64,000 nt of DNA, from the NCBI GenBank assembly GCA_020086605.1, contig JACBWW010000008.1, positions 11,744,169-11,808,168 of the forward strand, read 5' to 3'. Positions 53,471-64,000 of the stretch are shown in pieces; positions within the stretch are counted from its first letter, which is position 1, and every line of letters starts with the position of its first letter. The DNA comes from Lanius collurio. Taxonomy: Eukaryota > Chordata > Aves > Passeriformes > Laniidae. The translations under genes were made by a program, and so were the position numbers. Below the pieces are notes generated by a model. The model worked only from the letters and a program-made list of their open reading frames with translations. It was not told where the DNA came from and ran no database searches.

Positions 53471-54347
53471 TAGAATCACAGAATATCCTGAGTGGGAAGG
53501 GACTCACAAATTTCATAGAGTCCAGCTCCTGTCTCTGCACAGGATACGCCCAAGAATCACACCATGTGCCTGAGAGCATTGTCCAAATGCTTCTTGAACT
53601 CTGTCAGGCTGGTGCTGTGGCTGCTTCTGTGGGGAACCTCTTCCAGTGCTCAGCCACCCTCTTGGTGAAGAAACTCTTCCTGGTATTCAACCTAAACCTC
53701 CCCTTACACAAATTCAGGCCATTCCTTTGGGTCCTGTCACTGGCCACCAGAGAGAAGAGATCAGTGCCTGCCACACCCCTTCCTCTCACAAGGAAGTTTT
53801 AGACCACAATGGGGTCTCCCCTCAGTCTCATCCAGGCTGAACAGACCAAGTGACCTCATCTGCTCCTCATACAGCTTCCCCTCCAGACCCTTCCCCACCC
53901 CTGTGGCCCTCCTTTGGGCACTCTCTAGCCTTATGTTAGGCTATTGTGGCACCCAAAGCTGCCCCCAGCACTGAGGTGAGGCCGCCCCAGTGCAGAGCAG
54001 AGCAGGACAATCCCCTCCCTTGCCTGGCTGGTGATGCTGTGCCTGATGCCCCTCAGGACAGGGTTGGCCCTCCTGCCTGCCAGGCACTGCTGACTCAGGT
54101 TCAGCTTGCCACAGACCAGGACTCCCCGGTCCCTTTCTGTGGCACTGCTTTCCAGCATCTCCTTCCCCAGTCTGTCTGCGCATCCAGGGTTGCTCCATAC
54201 CCAGCGCAGAATCAGCACTTGTTAGAACTTCATTCAGTTGGTGATTGTTCAGCCCTCCAGATTATTGAGGTCTCTCTGCAGAGCCTCTCTGCCTTTGAAG
54301 AAGTCAGCAGCTCCTCCCAATTTAGTATCATCCGCAGACTTATTTAG
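53471..54347 (-). mobile_element. CR1 LINE 3' part, minus orientation, in TNPO1 intron 3
   Basis: Starts with the reversed CR1 tail ('gaatcacagaatatcctgag') and carries the 'tccagctcctg...caagaatcacaccatgtgcc' variant of the 3' end, marking a different CR1 subfamily from those at 5.75 and 55.6 kb. On the minus strand it reads remnants such as SATERDRGVLV and LNLSQQC (about 54140-54070), the standard CR1 ORF2 C-terminal part, broken by stops and frameshifts. It ends in the region just after the reverse transcriptase core. Confidence 0.87.
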
Positions 54348-55582
54348 TATAATACGTATTATGTGATAATTAATTTAGTAAAGATACTAAAAATTCCATT
54401 ATTTTCTGCTGTATGCTCACTAATTACTTCTTTCCATGCTTCTTTAGGGATACTGTAGTGCAGGTTTAAGAAAAGGCTTCTCCTAACAGATGATTCATTT
54501 ATTTAAAGTTATCCAAGAGTCTGAGTAAGATTGTGGATTTGTTATGTGATTCAATGCTTCAGGAACACTTTCCTGGAGCTCCTTATTATGACCATCCAGA
54601 ATCAAGAGTATGAAATCTCCAGTGTTATCTCTTTCCTGAAGCCCTTACAAGGAAAGAATTGGTATGTCATTGCCTGAAGTTCAAGTAGGTAAGATCTGTT
54701 TTAGCCTTAAAAGAAATCTTTAAGTCTAAGGTGGAGGTATTTAATCAGCTGTTTCAAGCCTTTGCCTAATATATCTTTACAACCTGAATGTAGTCTGCTG
54801 CAATGGGTATTTCTTTGTATGCTTTTTAAAAAGCAAACTCTCATATTCAGTAATGTTTGGTTGTTTTTTATACATTAAACCTAAGTGTACTTAAAATGCC
54901 AGTAACTAGCATTCCTATGGGATGTTTTCCTACAGAAAGCAAAAGCGTTGCCAGTGATTCTAAAGGGACTTCTGTTCACCAGGCAGTATTTGGTTGATTC
55001 AATGTGGTTCAGAGTTGCCAGCTCTTTGGAAGGACCACCAGCTCTTTTAGCTGGTGCATGGTTTAGGATCCTAGGAAGAAATATCACCACCTTGTTCCAG
55101 ATTTTCAGAAAGCATACTTGCTGTGAGGCATTAAGACGATAAAGCTGTTTCAGCATGTGTGTTAGCTTGCAGTGCTGGGCCAGATGCAATTGTATAGACA
55201 ACCACTTTTGTAAAGCCAGATTGACTTTAATAAAGGAATACCTGTTACCACTTTTCATGCACAATTTTCCTTTAGAGTCACAAGAGAGTAGAACCTTAAA
55301 AAAATACAACAGACTTTTAATACTACAAATAATAATACACTATGTTTTTCCAGCTCCAGAAATGAGCATCTTTACCATCCATCGAAAAGGCGCATCTTGA
55401 TTCCATATTTTCATGCAAATACCAGTAATAGGATAAGCATTACTACTGCTTTTGCAAAGCATTTTAAACTCCTTTATTATTCTATAGTAATGTAATTCAC
55501 ACTCTTCACAACCCCCATGAAGCTCAGGCCTTCTGCTTTCAACAGGCATTTAGGAGCCACTGTGCTATGAGAGAGTTACATA
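54348..55582 (+). other. TNPO1: TNPO1 intron 3, unannotated stretch
   Basis: AT-rich DNA between two CR1 copies. A minus-strand open frame of 142 codons (54881-55309) shows no family resemblance and no splice context that would make it a gene. Nothing else was recognised. Confidence 0.5.
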
Positions 55583-56458
55583 ATCATCAAAGAATGATGG
55601 AGTGGTTTGGGTTGAAAGGTACAATAAAGATTATTTCCAACTGCCCCGCACTATATCAGATTACTCAGGGCCCTGTCTAACCCCTGAATAATTTCAGGGA
55701 TGAGGCATCCACTACTTCTCTGGGCAGTCTGTTCTTGTGCCTCACCACCTTTTGAGTAAAGAATTTCTTCCTAACATCTAATCTAAATCTTTCCTCTTTT
55801 AGCTTAGAAGAGCTAAAAGAGCTTATCCCTTGTCTTACCACTGTCTGTGAAAAAAGTAACTCTCCCTCTTGTAAGTACTGAGAGGCAGCAACTGAGGGCT
55901 CCCCAAAGTGTTTTCTTCTCCAGGATTTATAACCCCAGGTCTTAGCCTGTCTTCATGGGAGAGGTGCTCCAGCCCTCTGATCATCTTTGTGACACTCCTC
56001 TGGACTTACTCCAACAGGTTGTTGTCCTTCTTGTGCTGGGGACATCAGAGCTGGAGGCAGCACTGTGGGTGGCGTCTCACAAGGACGGAGTAGAGGGGGA
56101 GAATCCCCTCCCTCACCCTGCTGGCCATGCTGCTGTGTAGGCAGCTGAGGATATGGTTGGCTGTATGGTCTGTAAGCACACACTGCTGGCTCATGTGCAG
56201 CTTTTTATCCCTTACTCCTGCTACACAGGGCTGCTCTCAATGCCACCTTCTCCTTTTTGTGTACTGGTATCTGGGACTGCCCTGACCCAAGGGCAGCACC
56301 TCCACCTGGACTTCTTGAACTTCATGGGATTCTCACAGACCCATTTCTCAAGCTTGTCCAGGTCCCTCTGGGTAGCACCCCTTCCTTCTGTTGTGTCAAC
56401 TGCACTGCTCAGCTTCGTGTCATCTGCGAACTTGCTGAGGGTGTGCTCAATTCCAGGT
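55583..56458 (-). mobile_element. CR1 LINE 3' part, minus orientation, in TNPO1 intron 3
   Basis: Reversed CR1 3' end at 55583-55650, followed by 'ttttgagtaaagaatttcttcctaacatctaatctaaat', almost the same as in the 5.75 kb copy, so both belong to the same subfamily. The minus strand shows LSKFADDTKLSS with the reverse transcriptase FADDT motif at 56416-56430, then DLDKLEKWV. The 5' end stops just past this motif. No intact ORF remains. Confidence 0.88.
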
Positions 56459-58193
56459 AACACTGACTGCAGTCTGCACTCAGTTCTGTGTAGGGAGTTT
56501 ATAACTGCTTTGCCTTACAGCAGTTGTCTGCTTCATCTGAAGTGTCATACACTGGCAGTTTGAACAAGTGTAGATTCAACAGGACAAATTTTTGTTTTGA
56601 TATCTCCAAAGAAAAAGCATTCACATAACTTCAAGTGATGGGTGTTTTTCTCTGAATCAGTAGATACACTACTGATCAGAGAAAATTCTGACTGACAAGC
56701 TGTAAGTCTCAGGAGCTTTAAACATTCCAAAATGATAAGAGCTCCCAGTTTTCCTCATTTTCATCCCCTTATATAGAAAGAAGACTGATGAAGTTGTAGG
56801 TAGAAACTGTAAACTAAAGAGAATGAAGATGGATTTCTAATTGCTCAGAAGAGCAGTATGGTCACCCAGCAAAGTGTCTCAGATAAGTCTCATTTTCACT
56901 CATACTCTTAACCTTCCTAGTAAGAACTCTTGTGTAGTGAAATACAAAAAAAAAAAAAAATTTAAGTTCCTAAAATAATAGCAATAATAAAATACTAAAT
57001 GTATGAAAATATTTTGAATTAAAAGCAGGTCTGTGTTTCTTTATTTTCCTATTTTAGCTTGGTACACAGCCACCTAGGAAAAGCACCTGCAGTAGTGCCA
57101 GAACTATGTTCTGATGTTTACTGGAGTGCAAACTAATATTTCTAATTAAAAGTCTGATGATATTGTTCGGAAAAGTCGGCCAGAATGAATGGAGGGGAAA
57201 AAAAAAAAAGGAAGCCTACTGAGTTCAGACTTAGGAAATAAAAAGGAGGAGGTTTTCCTTTCATTAATTGGTCATTACAGGGGAAGAAGACTTACTTGCC
57301 AGTAAGGATATCAGAGAAACAAAGCAGTCTGGCTTTAAATCAACATTTACACTTGCATGCTACCACACAACTTTCTCTAGGATATAAACAGAAGGAAAAC
57401 TAGGCAAAACTTCCACTGTGCAGCACCCTGTACAGCACCAGTGTTGTGAGTATCCTGTATTTTGTGCTTTCTAATACTCAGCAGTTTGAATAGGATTCTA
57501 AATTACTTGATAACACCGCCTTATTTTACTCATTCAAGTAATCCTTGTGTACTAACAGCTATTCAAATCACAGATTATAACATATTTTAATATATAGGAT
57601 TCACCTTTGATAAATTCAGAGAGTAACAAAACCTCTGCTCATCTGATGAGGCAATTTCTTCAGATAGGTTAATGACTCTAAATCTGTATTCATTCACTGC
57701 CAGATGCTGTCTGAGCAAGTTCCTTTGGGAATGTCATGATTTCCTTTTCCTATGCACTTGACTACACACAGAAGTCCATGTTGTCATCCTCCTCCCTGCC
57801 CTCAAAAAGTAAATGCCAGAGAGAGATGACCTTACTTTTAAAATATTTTCAAACTACAGCACTGTCCTGCATTTGTTGTACAGTATGGGACCTTGTAGTG
57901 AATCATGTTCTCATCACTCTAAATCCCTATTTCTTATTAATGATTCTTCTGCTCTTGATAGAATTCTAGGCCTGGTTTAACTGCTGGATTAGGAGACAAC
58001 ACATGAGACCATATGAGAGAGGAAAAGTGCTGAGACAACCAGTTTGTGGAGATTTGATAGAGGAGCTGAAAGTAGGAGTGAAACCAGAAAATTAATTCTT
58101 TAACCTTTTCTTGATTTTGCAATTATAGAGATATATAGAATTTGGCATTCTGATTGAAATGTGGTAATTATTAGCATACAAAACCTTCCAGAA
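56459..58193 (+). other. TNPO1: TNPO1 intron 3, unannotated stretch
   Basis: AT-rich intronic DNA with a poly(A) run of about 15 (56946-56960) and a shorter one near 57198. No exon or preserved repeat was recognised. Confidence 0.5.
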
Positions 58194-58198
58194 CTAAT

Positions 58199-59500
58199 TG
58201 TAGTGGGTTGACCTGGCTGGATGCCAGATCCCTGACAAAGCTGCTCTGTAATTCCCCTCCTCAGCTGCACATGGGTGAGAGAATATAACAAAAGTCCTGT
58301 GGATTGAGAGTAAGGACAGGGAGAGATCATTCACTGATTACTGTCACAGGCTTGGGGAAATAGTTTAACCTGTTAGCAGTCAAATCAGAGTAGGGTAATG
58401 AGAAATAGAGCCACATCTTAAAAACACCTTCCTTCTACCAGAGCTTAACTTTACTCCCACTTTTCTGTACCTCCTCTCCCCCAGTGATGCAGGGGGACAG
58501 GAAATGGGGGCTTTGTTAGTTCATCACACGTTCTCTCTGTCACTTGTTCCTCCTCAGGGGGAGTACTCCTCATACTTTATCCCTGTTCCAGTGTGAGGTC
58601 CCTCTCACTGAAGACAGTTCTCCTCAAGCTTTTACAATGTGAGTCCTTTCCACAGGCTGCAGTTCTTCACAAACTGTTCCAGTGTGGATTCCTTCCATGG
58701 AGTGCAGTCCTTCAGGAACTGACTGCTCCAATGCAGGCTTCCCATAGGGTCACTGCCACCTTTGGGCACCCATCTGCTCTAGTGTGGGATCCTGCATGGA
58801 CTGCAGATGGATATCTCCTCTGCCATGAACCTCCACGAGCTGCACGAGGACAGCCTGCCTCATCATGCTCTTCACCACAGGCTGCAGGAGAATCTCTGCT
58901 CTAGCACCTGGAGCATCTCCCGTCTCTCATTCAGTTTACGTTTACATCTACAAGGCTGTTTCCCTCATATGTTCTCACTCCTTTCTACTCTGGCTGCAAT
59001 TGCTCTTGCATAGTAACTTTTTTCCTTTCTTAAATCAGAGAATTGTAGCATATGCTGAGTTGAAAGGGACCTGTCAGGATCATTGAGTCCAGCTGCCCCT
59101 GCACCCCAAGAATCACACCGTGTGCCTAAAAGTGTTACCCAAAGGCTTCTTGAACTCTGTCAGACTTGGTGCTGTGACCACTGCCCTGGGGTGCCTGTTC
59201 CATTGCTCATCCACCTTACAGGGGAAAATCCTTTTCCTGATAGCCAACCTAAACCTCACCTGACTCAAGCTTCATGCCATTTCCTCAAGTCTATCTTGAG
59301 AGTGAAGAGATGGGCACCCGCTCCTCTGCTGTTTACCCACCATCGCTGATGTGCTCAGCTTTGGCCAGCAGCAGGTCCATCTTGGAGCCATTTGGCACTA
59401 TTCTGTTGAACTTGGGGGACGCTTCTTGCAGCTTCTCAGAGAAGTCACCTCTGCAGCCCCCATTCCGCTACCAAAACCTTGCCACATGGACTCAAATGTA
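58199..59500 (+). mobile_element. Solo LTR of an avian endogenous retrovirus, interrupted by a CR1
   Basis: The start TGTAGTGGGTTGACCTGGCT, with 'ggatgccag' next, and the end 'gctaccaaaaccttgccaca' are those of a widespread neoavian LTR family, as I know it. CTAAT before it (58194-58198) and CTAAC after it (59501-59505) could be a 5-base target-site duplication with one change. The last bases are GTA where CA is expected, probably mutation. About 305 bases inside it (59034-59338) are a separate CR1 insertion, so the LTR itself is about 1.0 kb. No internal viral genes flank it. It lies in sense orientation to TNPO1. Confidence 0.78.
59034..59338 (-). mobile_element. CR1 LINE 3' fragment nested in the LTR, minus orientation
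   Basis: It starts 'cagagaattgtagcatatgc' and carries 'attgagtccagctgcccctg' and 'caagaatcacaccgtgtgcc', the same subfamily as the copy at 53.5 kb. It ends near the segment with 'agtgaagagatgggcacccg'. LTR sequence resumes at 'accatcgctgatg'. Because the LTR is split around it, this CR1 inserted after the LTR. Confidence 0.85.
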
Positions 59501-59505
59501 CTAAC

Positions 59506-60368
59506 CAACAAGTTTATTTCTGGTCAGCAGTTCAATCCTCTGACCATGTTGTCCACAGTTCACTTTTATTTACACCATCATCTTAAGAAGCATAACTCAT
59601 TATTCAGTAAATATGCAAAACTCAGTATCAGCAGAACATTTCCAGCTTTGTTTTTGTCTCTCACAGACATTCCTAAGCTTAGGCAATTGAGTTAAATTAT
59701 TTTCCATGACTCATGTAAGTCAATGGAGAGCACTGATTAACTTCAGACTAGTCACTACATTTCAAGGTCATTTATGTGTTGATGTACACTGAATGTTTTG
59801 AAATATCATCACTCCAGCTCCAGACATGATAGTAACCATATCCATTTAAGTCAAAAGACGTACACTTAAGGCATAGTCCAGTATCCAAAAAAAGCAGGAT
59901 TTTTTTTTTTTTTGCTAGGAAGCTTGTGTAGCTGTTTTTGTACTGTATTGTATGTTAGGACAGAAGACACTGTTCATTTTCTGCTTCCCATATTACACAG
60001 TTCTTCTTATTTTTTTGATTTTTCTCTTTGTTAAAAGAATCAGTCTCATTAGTGCTTCAGAAATCCCCATATGCAGCAGTGACACTAGTTATTGTCAATA
60101 CACATTTTGTATTTGTACGTATAAAATCCATATTGGTAGTTAAAACACAGAATTAGTGATTATTTCTGAAGACTTTACAGCTTTAAGATGGAGATTGACA
60201 GGCAGTTTTGCCTTAGGAAATGTCTCACCCTCACATCTAGTGTTGACGGTATCACAAGATAGCAAAATATAGCCATGCTCACAAATCATATCACAGCTCA
60301 TGAATGGACAAATATTCTCATCCCAGTCAGTCAGTTCTTTTAGTAATCTAACAAGTTATGTTTGACCT
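59506..60368 (+). other. TNPO1: TNPO1 intron 3, unannotated stretch
   Basis: AT-rich DNA with a poly(T) run near 59900-59914. No exon or preserved repeat was recognised. Confidence 0.5.
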
Positions 60369-60893
60369 GCTGGTCGAACTAAAGGGCAAGAAGGAAATGC
60401 ACAGACGGTGGAAGCAGGGGCGCAGCACAGGGAAGACATGGAACAGGTCTAGAGGAGGTCTGCAAAGGTCATCAGAGGGTTGCAACACCTACTGTAAGGA
60501 AGGGCTGAGAGAGCTGGGGTGATCCACCATGGGGAAAAATAAGGTTTTGAGGAGCTCATATTGCAGCCTCTCAATACCTTATAGAGGGCCTATAGGAAAG
60601 ACAGGGACCAACTTTTTAGCCAGACTTATTGTGATAGAACAAAGTGTGATGATTTTAAACAAAAAGAGAGTTGGTTTAGATTAGATGTGTGGAAGAAGTT
60701 TTTTTACAATGTGGGTGGTAGAACACTGGAACAGGTTGCCTAGAAAGTAGTGAGTGCCCCATCCCTTTAAATATTCCAGGTGAGGTTGGATGGGGCTTGG
60801 AGCAACCGGATTTAATTGAAGATGTTCTTGCCCATGGTGAGGATGAGATAACCTTTTAAGGTGCCTTCCAACTCAAATCATTCTATGATTCTA
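60369..60893 (+). mobile_element. CR1 LINE, internally deleted, plus orientation
   Basis: The first about 75 bases (60369-60444) translate in one frame to LVELKGKKEMHRRWKQGRST, which resembles the CR1 ORF2 region between endonuclease and reverse transcriptase. From about 60445 it jumps to the far 3' part ('aggtctagaggaggtctgc', then '..aagaagtttttttacaatgtgggtgg'), ending with the full CR1 tail ATTCTATGATTCTA at 60880-60893. The whole reverse transcriptase is missing. This is the only CR1 in the gene that lies in sense orientation. Confidence 0.83.
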
Positions 60894-63489
60894 AAAGGCA
60901 TGGTGAAATATATGCATATCTGGGCTTGCAGGTGGGCTACAAAAACTTCATTGGTTTCACAGATGCACCCTTGTCATACAAACCCTCAGTAGATGAAATG
61001 TGGCTGCTTGAGGACACACTTCGGTTCTTAAAAGTACTGCAGTAACCCTAAAATAATTTGTGTACTGTGGTGATGTATCTACTGTCTGTTATTAAAATTT
61101 GGAACTAGTATGAGAGTCTTAAAACAGAATTGAAAATTTATTGAGAAATAAATGACAATTGTTATATGGTTTTGTTTTAAAGTGAGGCAATGTGGGAGAT
61201 GGATCTTCAACTGATGAACTGATTTGGCACCAAAAATGATACAAAATGCTTCTGCTTCACATTCCTTCTTTTTCGTGTACTATATGTTCTTGTCAACTCC
61301 ATACTTCCAAGTTGACTGAGATAAAAGGAGACAAGACTGTGAGCTTTTTTGATGGCTGAAGCATATGGCTGACAGAACTAATAACAGAATCTATGAAGAC
61401 TAAGGAGTGTCTTACTCAGCTCTTAAGCCATCTGCCTGTAATTTTGGTGTTACAGCAAGAATTCCATCCAAGCCTATATTACTGTCTTCTGACAGTGTAG
61501 CTGTTAAGTTGTTGAACACTGTGGATTCCATAAATAACCATGTCCAGTCATATCTGAAATTGTTTTCTCAAACTAAGATTTTAACTATGGTGTTATTTGT
61601 TTATTATTTTAATGCTTGGGTATCAGATTTGGGCTGCTTCTCTAACTCAGGTGGTTGGTGTTTGTTCAGCGCAAAGTCCTTTGTGATTTTTGCTTGTCAC
61701 CTCTCAGTCTGTTGATAACTGATTTTGCTTTTATTTTTAATTTTTCTTCTTTTTCTCATTTTGTTACTTCGTTTGTTAGATGCCACTTCTTTTATGAATC
61801 CCATGGAATCTTTATTGCAGATATGTGGGATAATCACTTTCTATGAAGAACACTTTTTCTGCTGTCTTGGCTAGAAGAATGAATTAAAGATATTTCATAC
61901 TGCTGAATACCATAGAATAGTTTGTGAAGAAAAAAAAATGGCCCTGAAATTTCACCTTCACGCGACCTTTATTTTTATCTAAACCAGTTGAGTAATCTGT
62001 CTGGTTTCGACAAAAGGAACTTAAATAGGATGTGTATCTCTGCTTGGTTTAATTGAAGCTTTTGCCTTGTCCCTTTTGTAGCTGTAGCCAGGCGTTCTAA
62101 TGGATTAATGTTTTTCCTGTTTATTTAATGTACTGTTTAATATTTTCATTCTAGAGTTTATCCTACTGTGTTCTAATCAGACATTGGTTGTCACTGTTTT
62201 CTTTCATACCAAGAAAATAGTGCTAGACGATAAAGAATTACAGTAACTATTGTATGTGGTATCTGTGGCTGCTAACAATAATGTGTTTTTGTGGTTTGCA
62301 AAAATTTTAAAACATGTGGAAATTAAAGGAAGACTCCTTTGGTTTCTTTTCTTCCCAGGCCCAATTTTAAGTAATCGTAATAATTTACAAATGACTGAAT
62401 TTCTTGAAGGTGTGTGTGCATATCAGTGGAAGTTATATAAAGCAATCAGAGTTTGACACGTTATTGGCATAAGAATTGATGTGACAATTTTACTTTTAAT
62501 TCAGAGACTACTATGTCAAAATTACTTGCTAAGTAACTGTAGTAATACTTGTGACAGCTCACAACTAAGTTGTGTGGTTGAGAAAAGTTTGTCCACACAT
62601 ACAGTCTTTAGTTTTTTATTTAAAATAATAACCTCTTTCTTCCCTCCTTCTTCCAGAATAGGTGCTGGCCAATGTAGTGCTGCACAAGTGAAATGAGTTT
62701 TATTTTTCACATTGTTTAGAAGTTGGTATTTAAATCATATAGTGTAGATAAAGTTGTAGAATTGTCTCAAATATGTATTCATTGGGTGGCTTCCTGGTTT
62801 GTAAAGTTACTGAATTCTAAAGGACATGTTTGTTTCCGTATCAATACATTTGTAGTTCTGGAGCATTCTAACTAATGCTTCTTTAAAGAACTGAAATATG
62901 AGTGTAAAAGACAAGATTAAAAAGTGTATGAGGGCAGTCTGGTTTTGGCACTCAAAATCAGTTGATTAAAATGAATTTCTGATCAGCCAAACAATTCATT
63001 CTCTTCTGAAAAGTTCTGTTTCTCTTCTAACTGGTATAAAGTGTCTAATGTCCATCAGTAAGCTGTCAGTCAGACATTCAGTGTTGTGAGAGTCTTGGTG
63101 GTGTGCAGTAGCTTTAGTTTGAAAGTACTTTATATTTGAAAGTTGCATCTCTTATTTTGCTTCTCCTTATTTCTGTTGGGATAATAATAGTTTTGAAGAG
63201 CTGGAATAGATCCATGTGTAGACTAATTCCTGGCACAAAGGAATTCCTTGTTTTGCCCAAATCAGCTCTTCATAGAAAAAATTCAACAAGTGGCTAAACT
63301 GCTGATTAAAACTGGCTTCCAGTGCTGTTAGGATTGCTGTAAACTGTAAATTTAAATTTGTTTGTACTGTAAACTAACCCTTTCTATATAGAACATTCAC
63401 ATCTCACTATGAACATATCTCAGATGTATTACCAAGTTACTCATGCCGTTGGTTAAGAACCAAACGTGAATCTGCTCCACTGTAAATTC
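60894..63489 (+). other. TNPO1: TNPO1 intron 3, last unannotated stretch
   Basis: AT-rich intronic DNA with no recognised exon or preserved repeat. Short open frames up to about 100 codons show no family resemblance. Confidence 0.5.
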
Positions 63490-63595
63490 CAGCATCTCAT
63501 TCCCTGGTCTGTCTTCACAACCAGAGTTGCCCCATCCCCAATGCAGAATCTGGCACTTATGCTTGTTGAACATCATGTGGTTGGTGATTAATTTG
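63490..63595 (-). mobile_element. CR1 LINE internal fragment, minus orientation
   Basis: About 105 bases ('cagcatctcattccctggtc' to 'gtggttggtgatta') align closely with 54152-54247 of the CR1 at 53.5 kb. The CR1 3' tail is absent, so this is a fragment left by deletion or rearrangement, not a normal 5'-truncated insertion. It ends about 175 bases before exon 4. Confidence 0.78.
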
Positions 63596-63768
63596 TGTAC
63601 TCTGAACCTGAAAAGATTTGCTAGGTGAATTGATGGGTGTAGCTGGAGAGATAAGAGAAATTAAGATCAGTATCTCCCTATGAGCTTTGTTCCTGTGGCA
63701 TTGTTTTGAAAATCTGCTTTATTCCTATGAGACTATCGAAGGTTGACTGTAATTACTTTCTGTTGCAG

Positions 63769-63918
63769 ATGAGCCAACACGTTCCTTGAGTGGTCTTATA
63801 TTGAAGAATAATGTAAAAGCACATTTTCACAACTTTCCAAATGGGGTAACTGACTTCATTAAAAGTGAATGTCTGAACAACATCGGTGATTCCTCCCCTT
63901 TAATTAGAGCTACTGTAG
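63769..63918 (+). CDS. TNPO1: TNPO1 exon 4
   Basis: The acceptor ends TTCTGTTGCAG at 63768. With the G from exon 3, the exon encodes [20 protein letters not shown], then [20 protein letters not shown], then [10 protein letters not shown] plus the first base of a glycine codon, and ends before a strong GTAAGT donor (phase 1). It continues the importin-beta N-terminal domain (about residues 40-107 of the long form). Human transportin-1 has Q where this has the H of HNFPNG, from memory; the rest agrees. The frame stays open for another 77 bases into intron 4, which is chance. Confidence 0.96.
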
Positions 63919-64000
63919 GTAAGTTTGTTCTTAATGCTGTCCTCTGCATACTGAAAATGTTACTGATATGGGTGAGAGCTGCACTAAGGACATAAAAAGT
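63919..64000 (+). other. TNPO1: TNPO1 intron 4, start
   Basis: Begins with the donor GTAAGT. The next exon, expected to start by completing a glycine codon followed by ILITTIASKG in this family, lies outside the window. Confidence 0.9.

Larger units (their letters stand above)
27800..64000 (+). other. TNPO1: TNPO1 gene, 5' part (exons 1-4), continues past the window
   Basis: Transportin-1 (karyopherin beta-2) carries proteins with PY-type nuclear localisation signals, such as hnRNP A1 and FUS, through the nuclear pore and releases them on binding Ran-GTP. Four exons with consensus splice sites join in frame to encode 116 residues: 3 from exon 1, then 38, 25 and 50. The sequence matches transportin-1 as I know it almost residue for residue and differs from the paralogue TNPO2, which starts MDWQPDEQ and has DKLKQLNQFPDF where this gene has [11 protein letters not shown]. 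The rest of the protein (about 780 more residues in the family) lies to the right of the window. The left limit given is an estimate of the transcription start. Confidence 0.95.

Noticed and set aside
54881..55309. Minus-strand open frame of 142 codons in intron 3
   Set aside because: No family resemblance and no matching promoter or splice context.
45206..63918. Assignment of the gene to the paralogue TNPO2
   Set aside because: [21 protein letters not shown] and [12 protein letters not shown] match TNPO1; TNPO2 has MDWQPDEQ, DKLKQLNQFPDF and a different segment before DFIK.

Overview
The window looks like vertebrate nuclear DNA from a bird. Most of it is AT-rich and noncoding. It carries many fragments of CR1 LINEs, the dominant avian retrotransposon, plus four or more long terminal repeats (LTRs) whose sequences resemble avian endogenous retrovirus families common in Neoaves. 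The one protein-coding gene I can support is the 5' part of TNPO1 (transportin-1, importin beta-2) on the + strand. In birds this gene is known to lie on chromosome Z; that placement is background knowledge and cannot be read from the window.

Layout. Bases 1 to about 27.1 kb look intergenic: no exon was recognised, and the stretch holds a CR1 with a broken reverse transcriptase (5.75-7.25 kb) abutting an LTR (7.39-7.85 kb), a second LTR (about 8.32-8.9 kb), an unusually CpG-rich LTR (12.78-13.46 kb) and further CR1 pieces (17.57-18.11, 21.77-21.86, 27.14-27.44 kb). A first CpG island (27.56-28.3 kb) contains TNPO1 exon 1, whose coding part is only nine bases (M-V-W). Intron 1 is about 17.3 kb. 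A second CpG island (44.6-45.9 kb) contains exon 2, with its own well-placed ATG. Exon 3 is at 47.94-48.01 kb. Intron 3 is about 15.8 kb and rich in CR1 copies, and holds a solo LTR interrupted by a nested CR1 (58.2-59.5 kb). Exon 4 is at 63.77-63.92 kb; the gene continues beyond the right edge.

The four exons join in frame (phases 0, 0, 1, 1) to give the first 116 residues of transportin-1, covering the importin-beta N-terminal domain and first HEAT repeats where Ran-GTP binds. The two CpG islands match the two known N-terminal forms of the protein: a long form starting MVW in exon 1 and a short form starting MEYEW in exon 2.

I did not find a new biological system, RNA gene or CRISPR array. 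The most interesting points are the two-island arrangement of TNPO1, the nested and internally deleted retroelements, and the CpG-rich LTR. All identifications come from reading the sequence and from memory of these families; no database search was possible.
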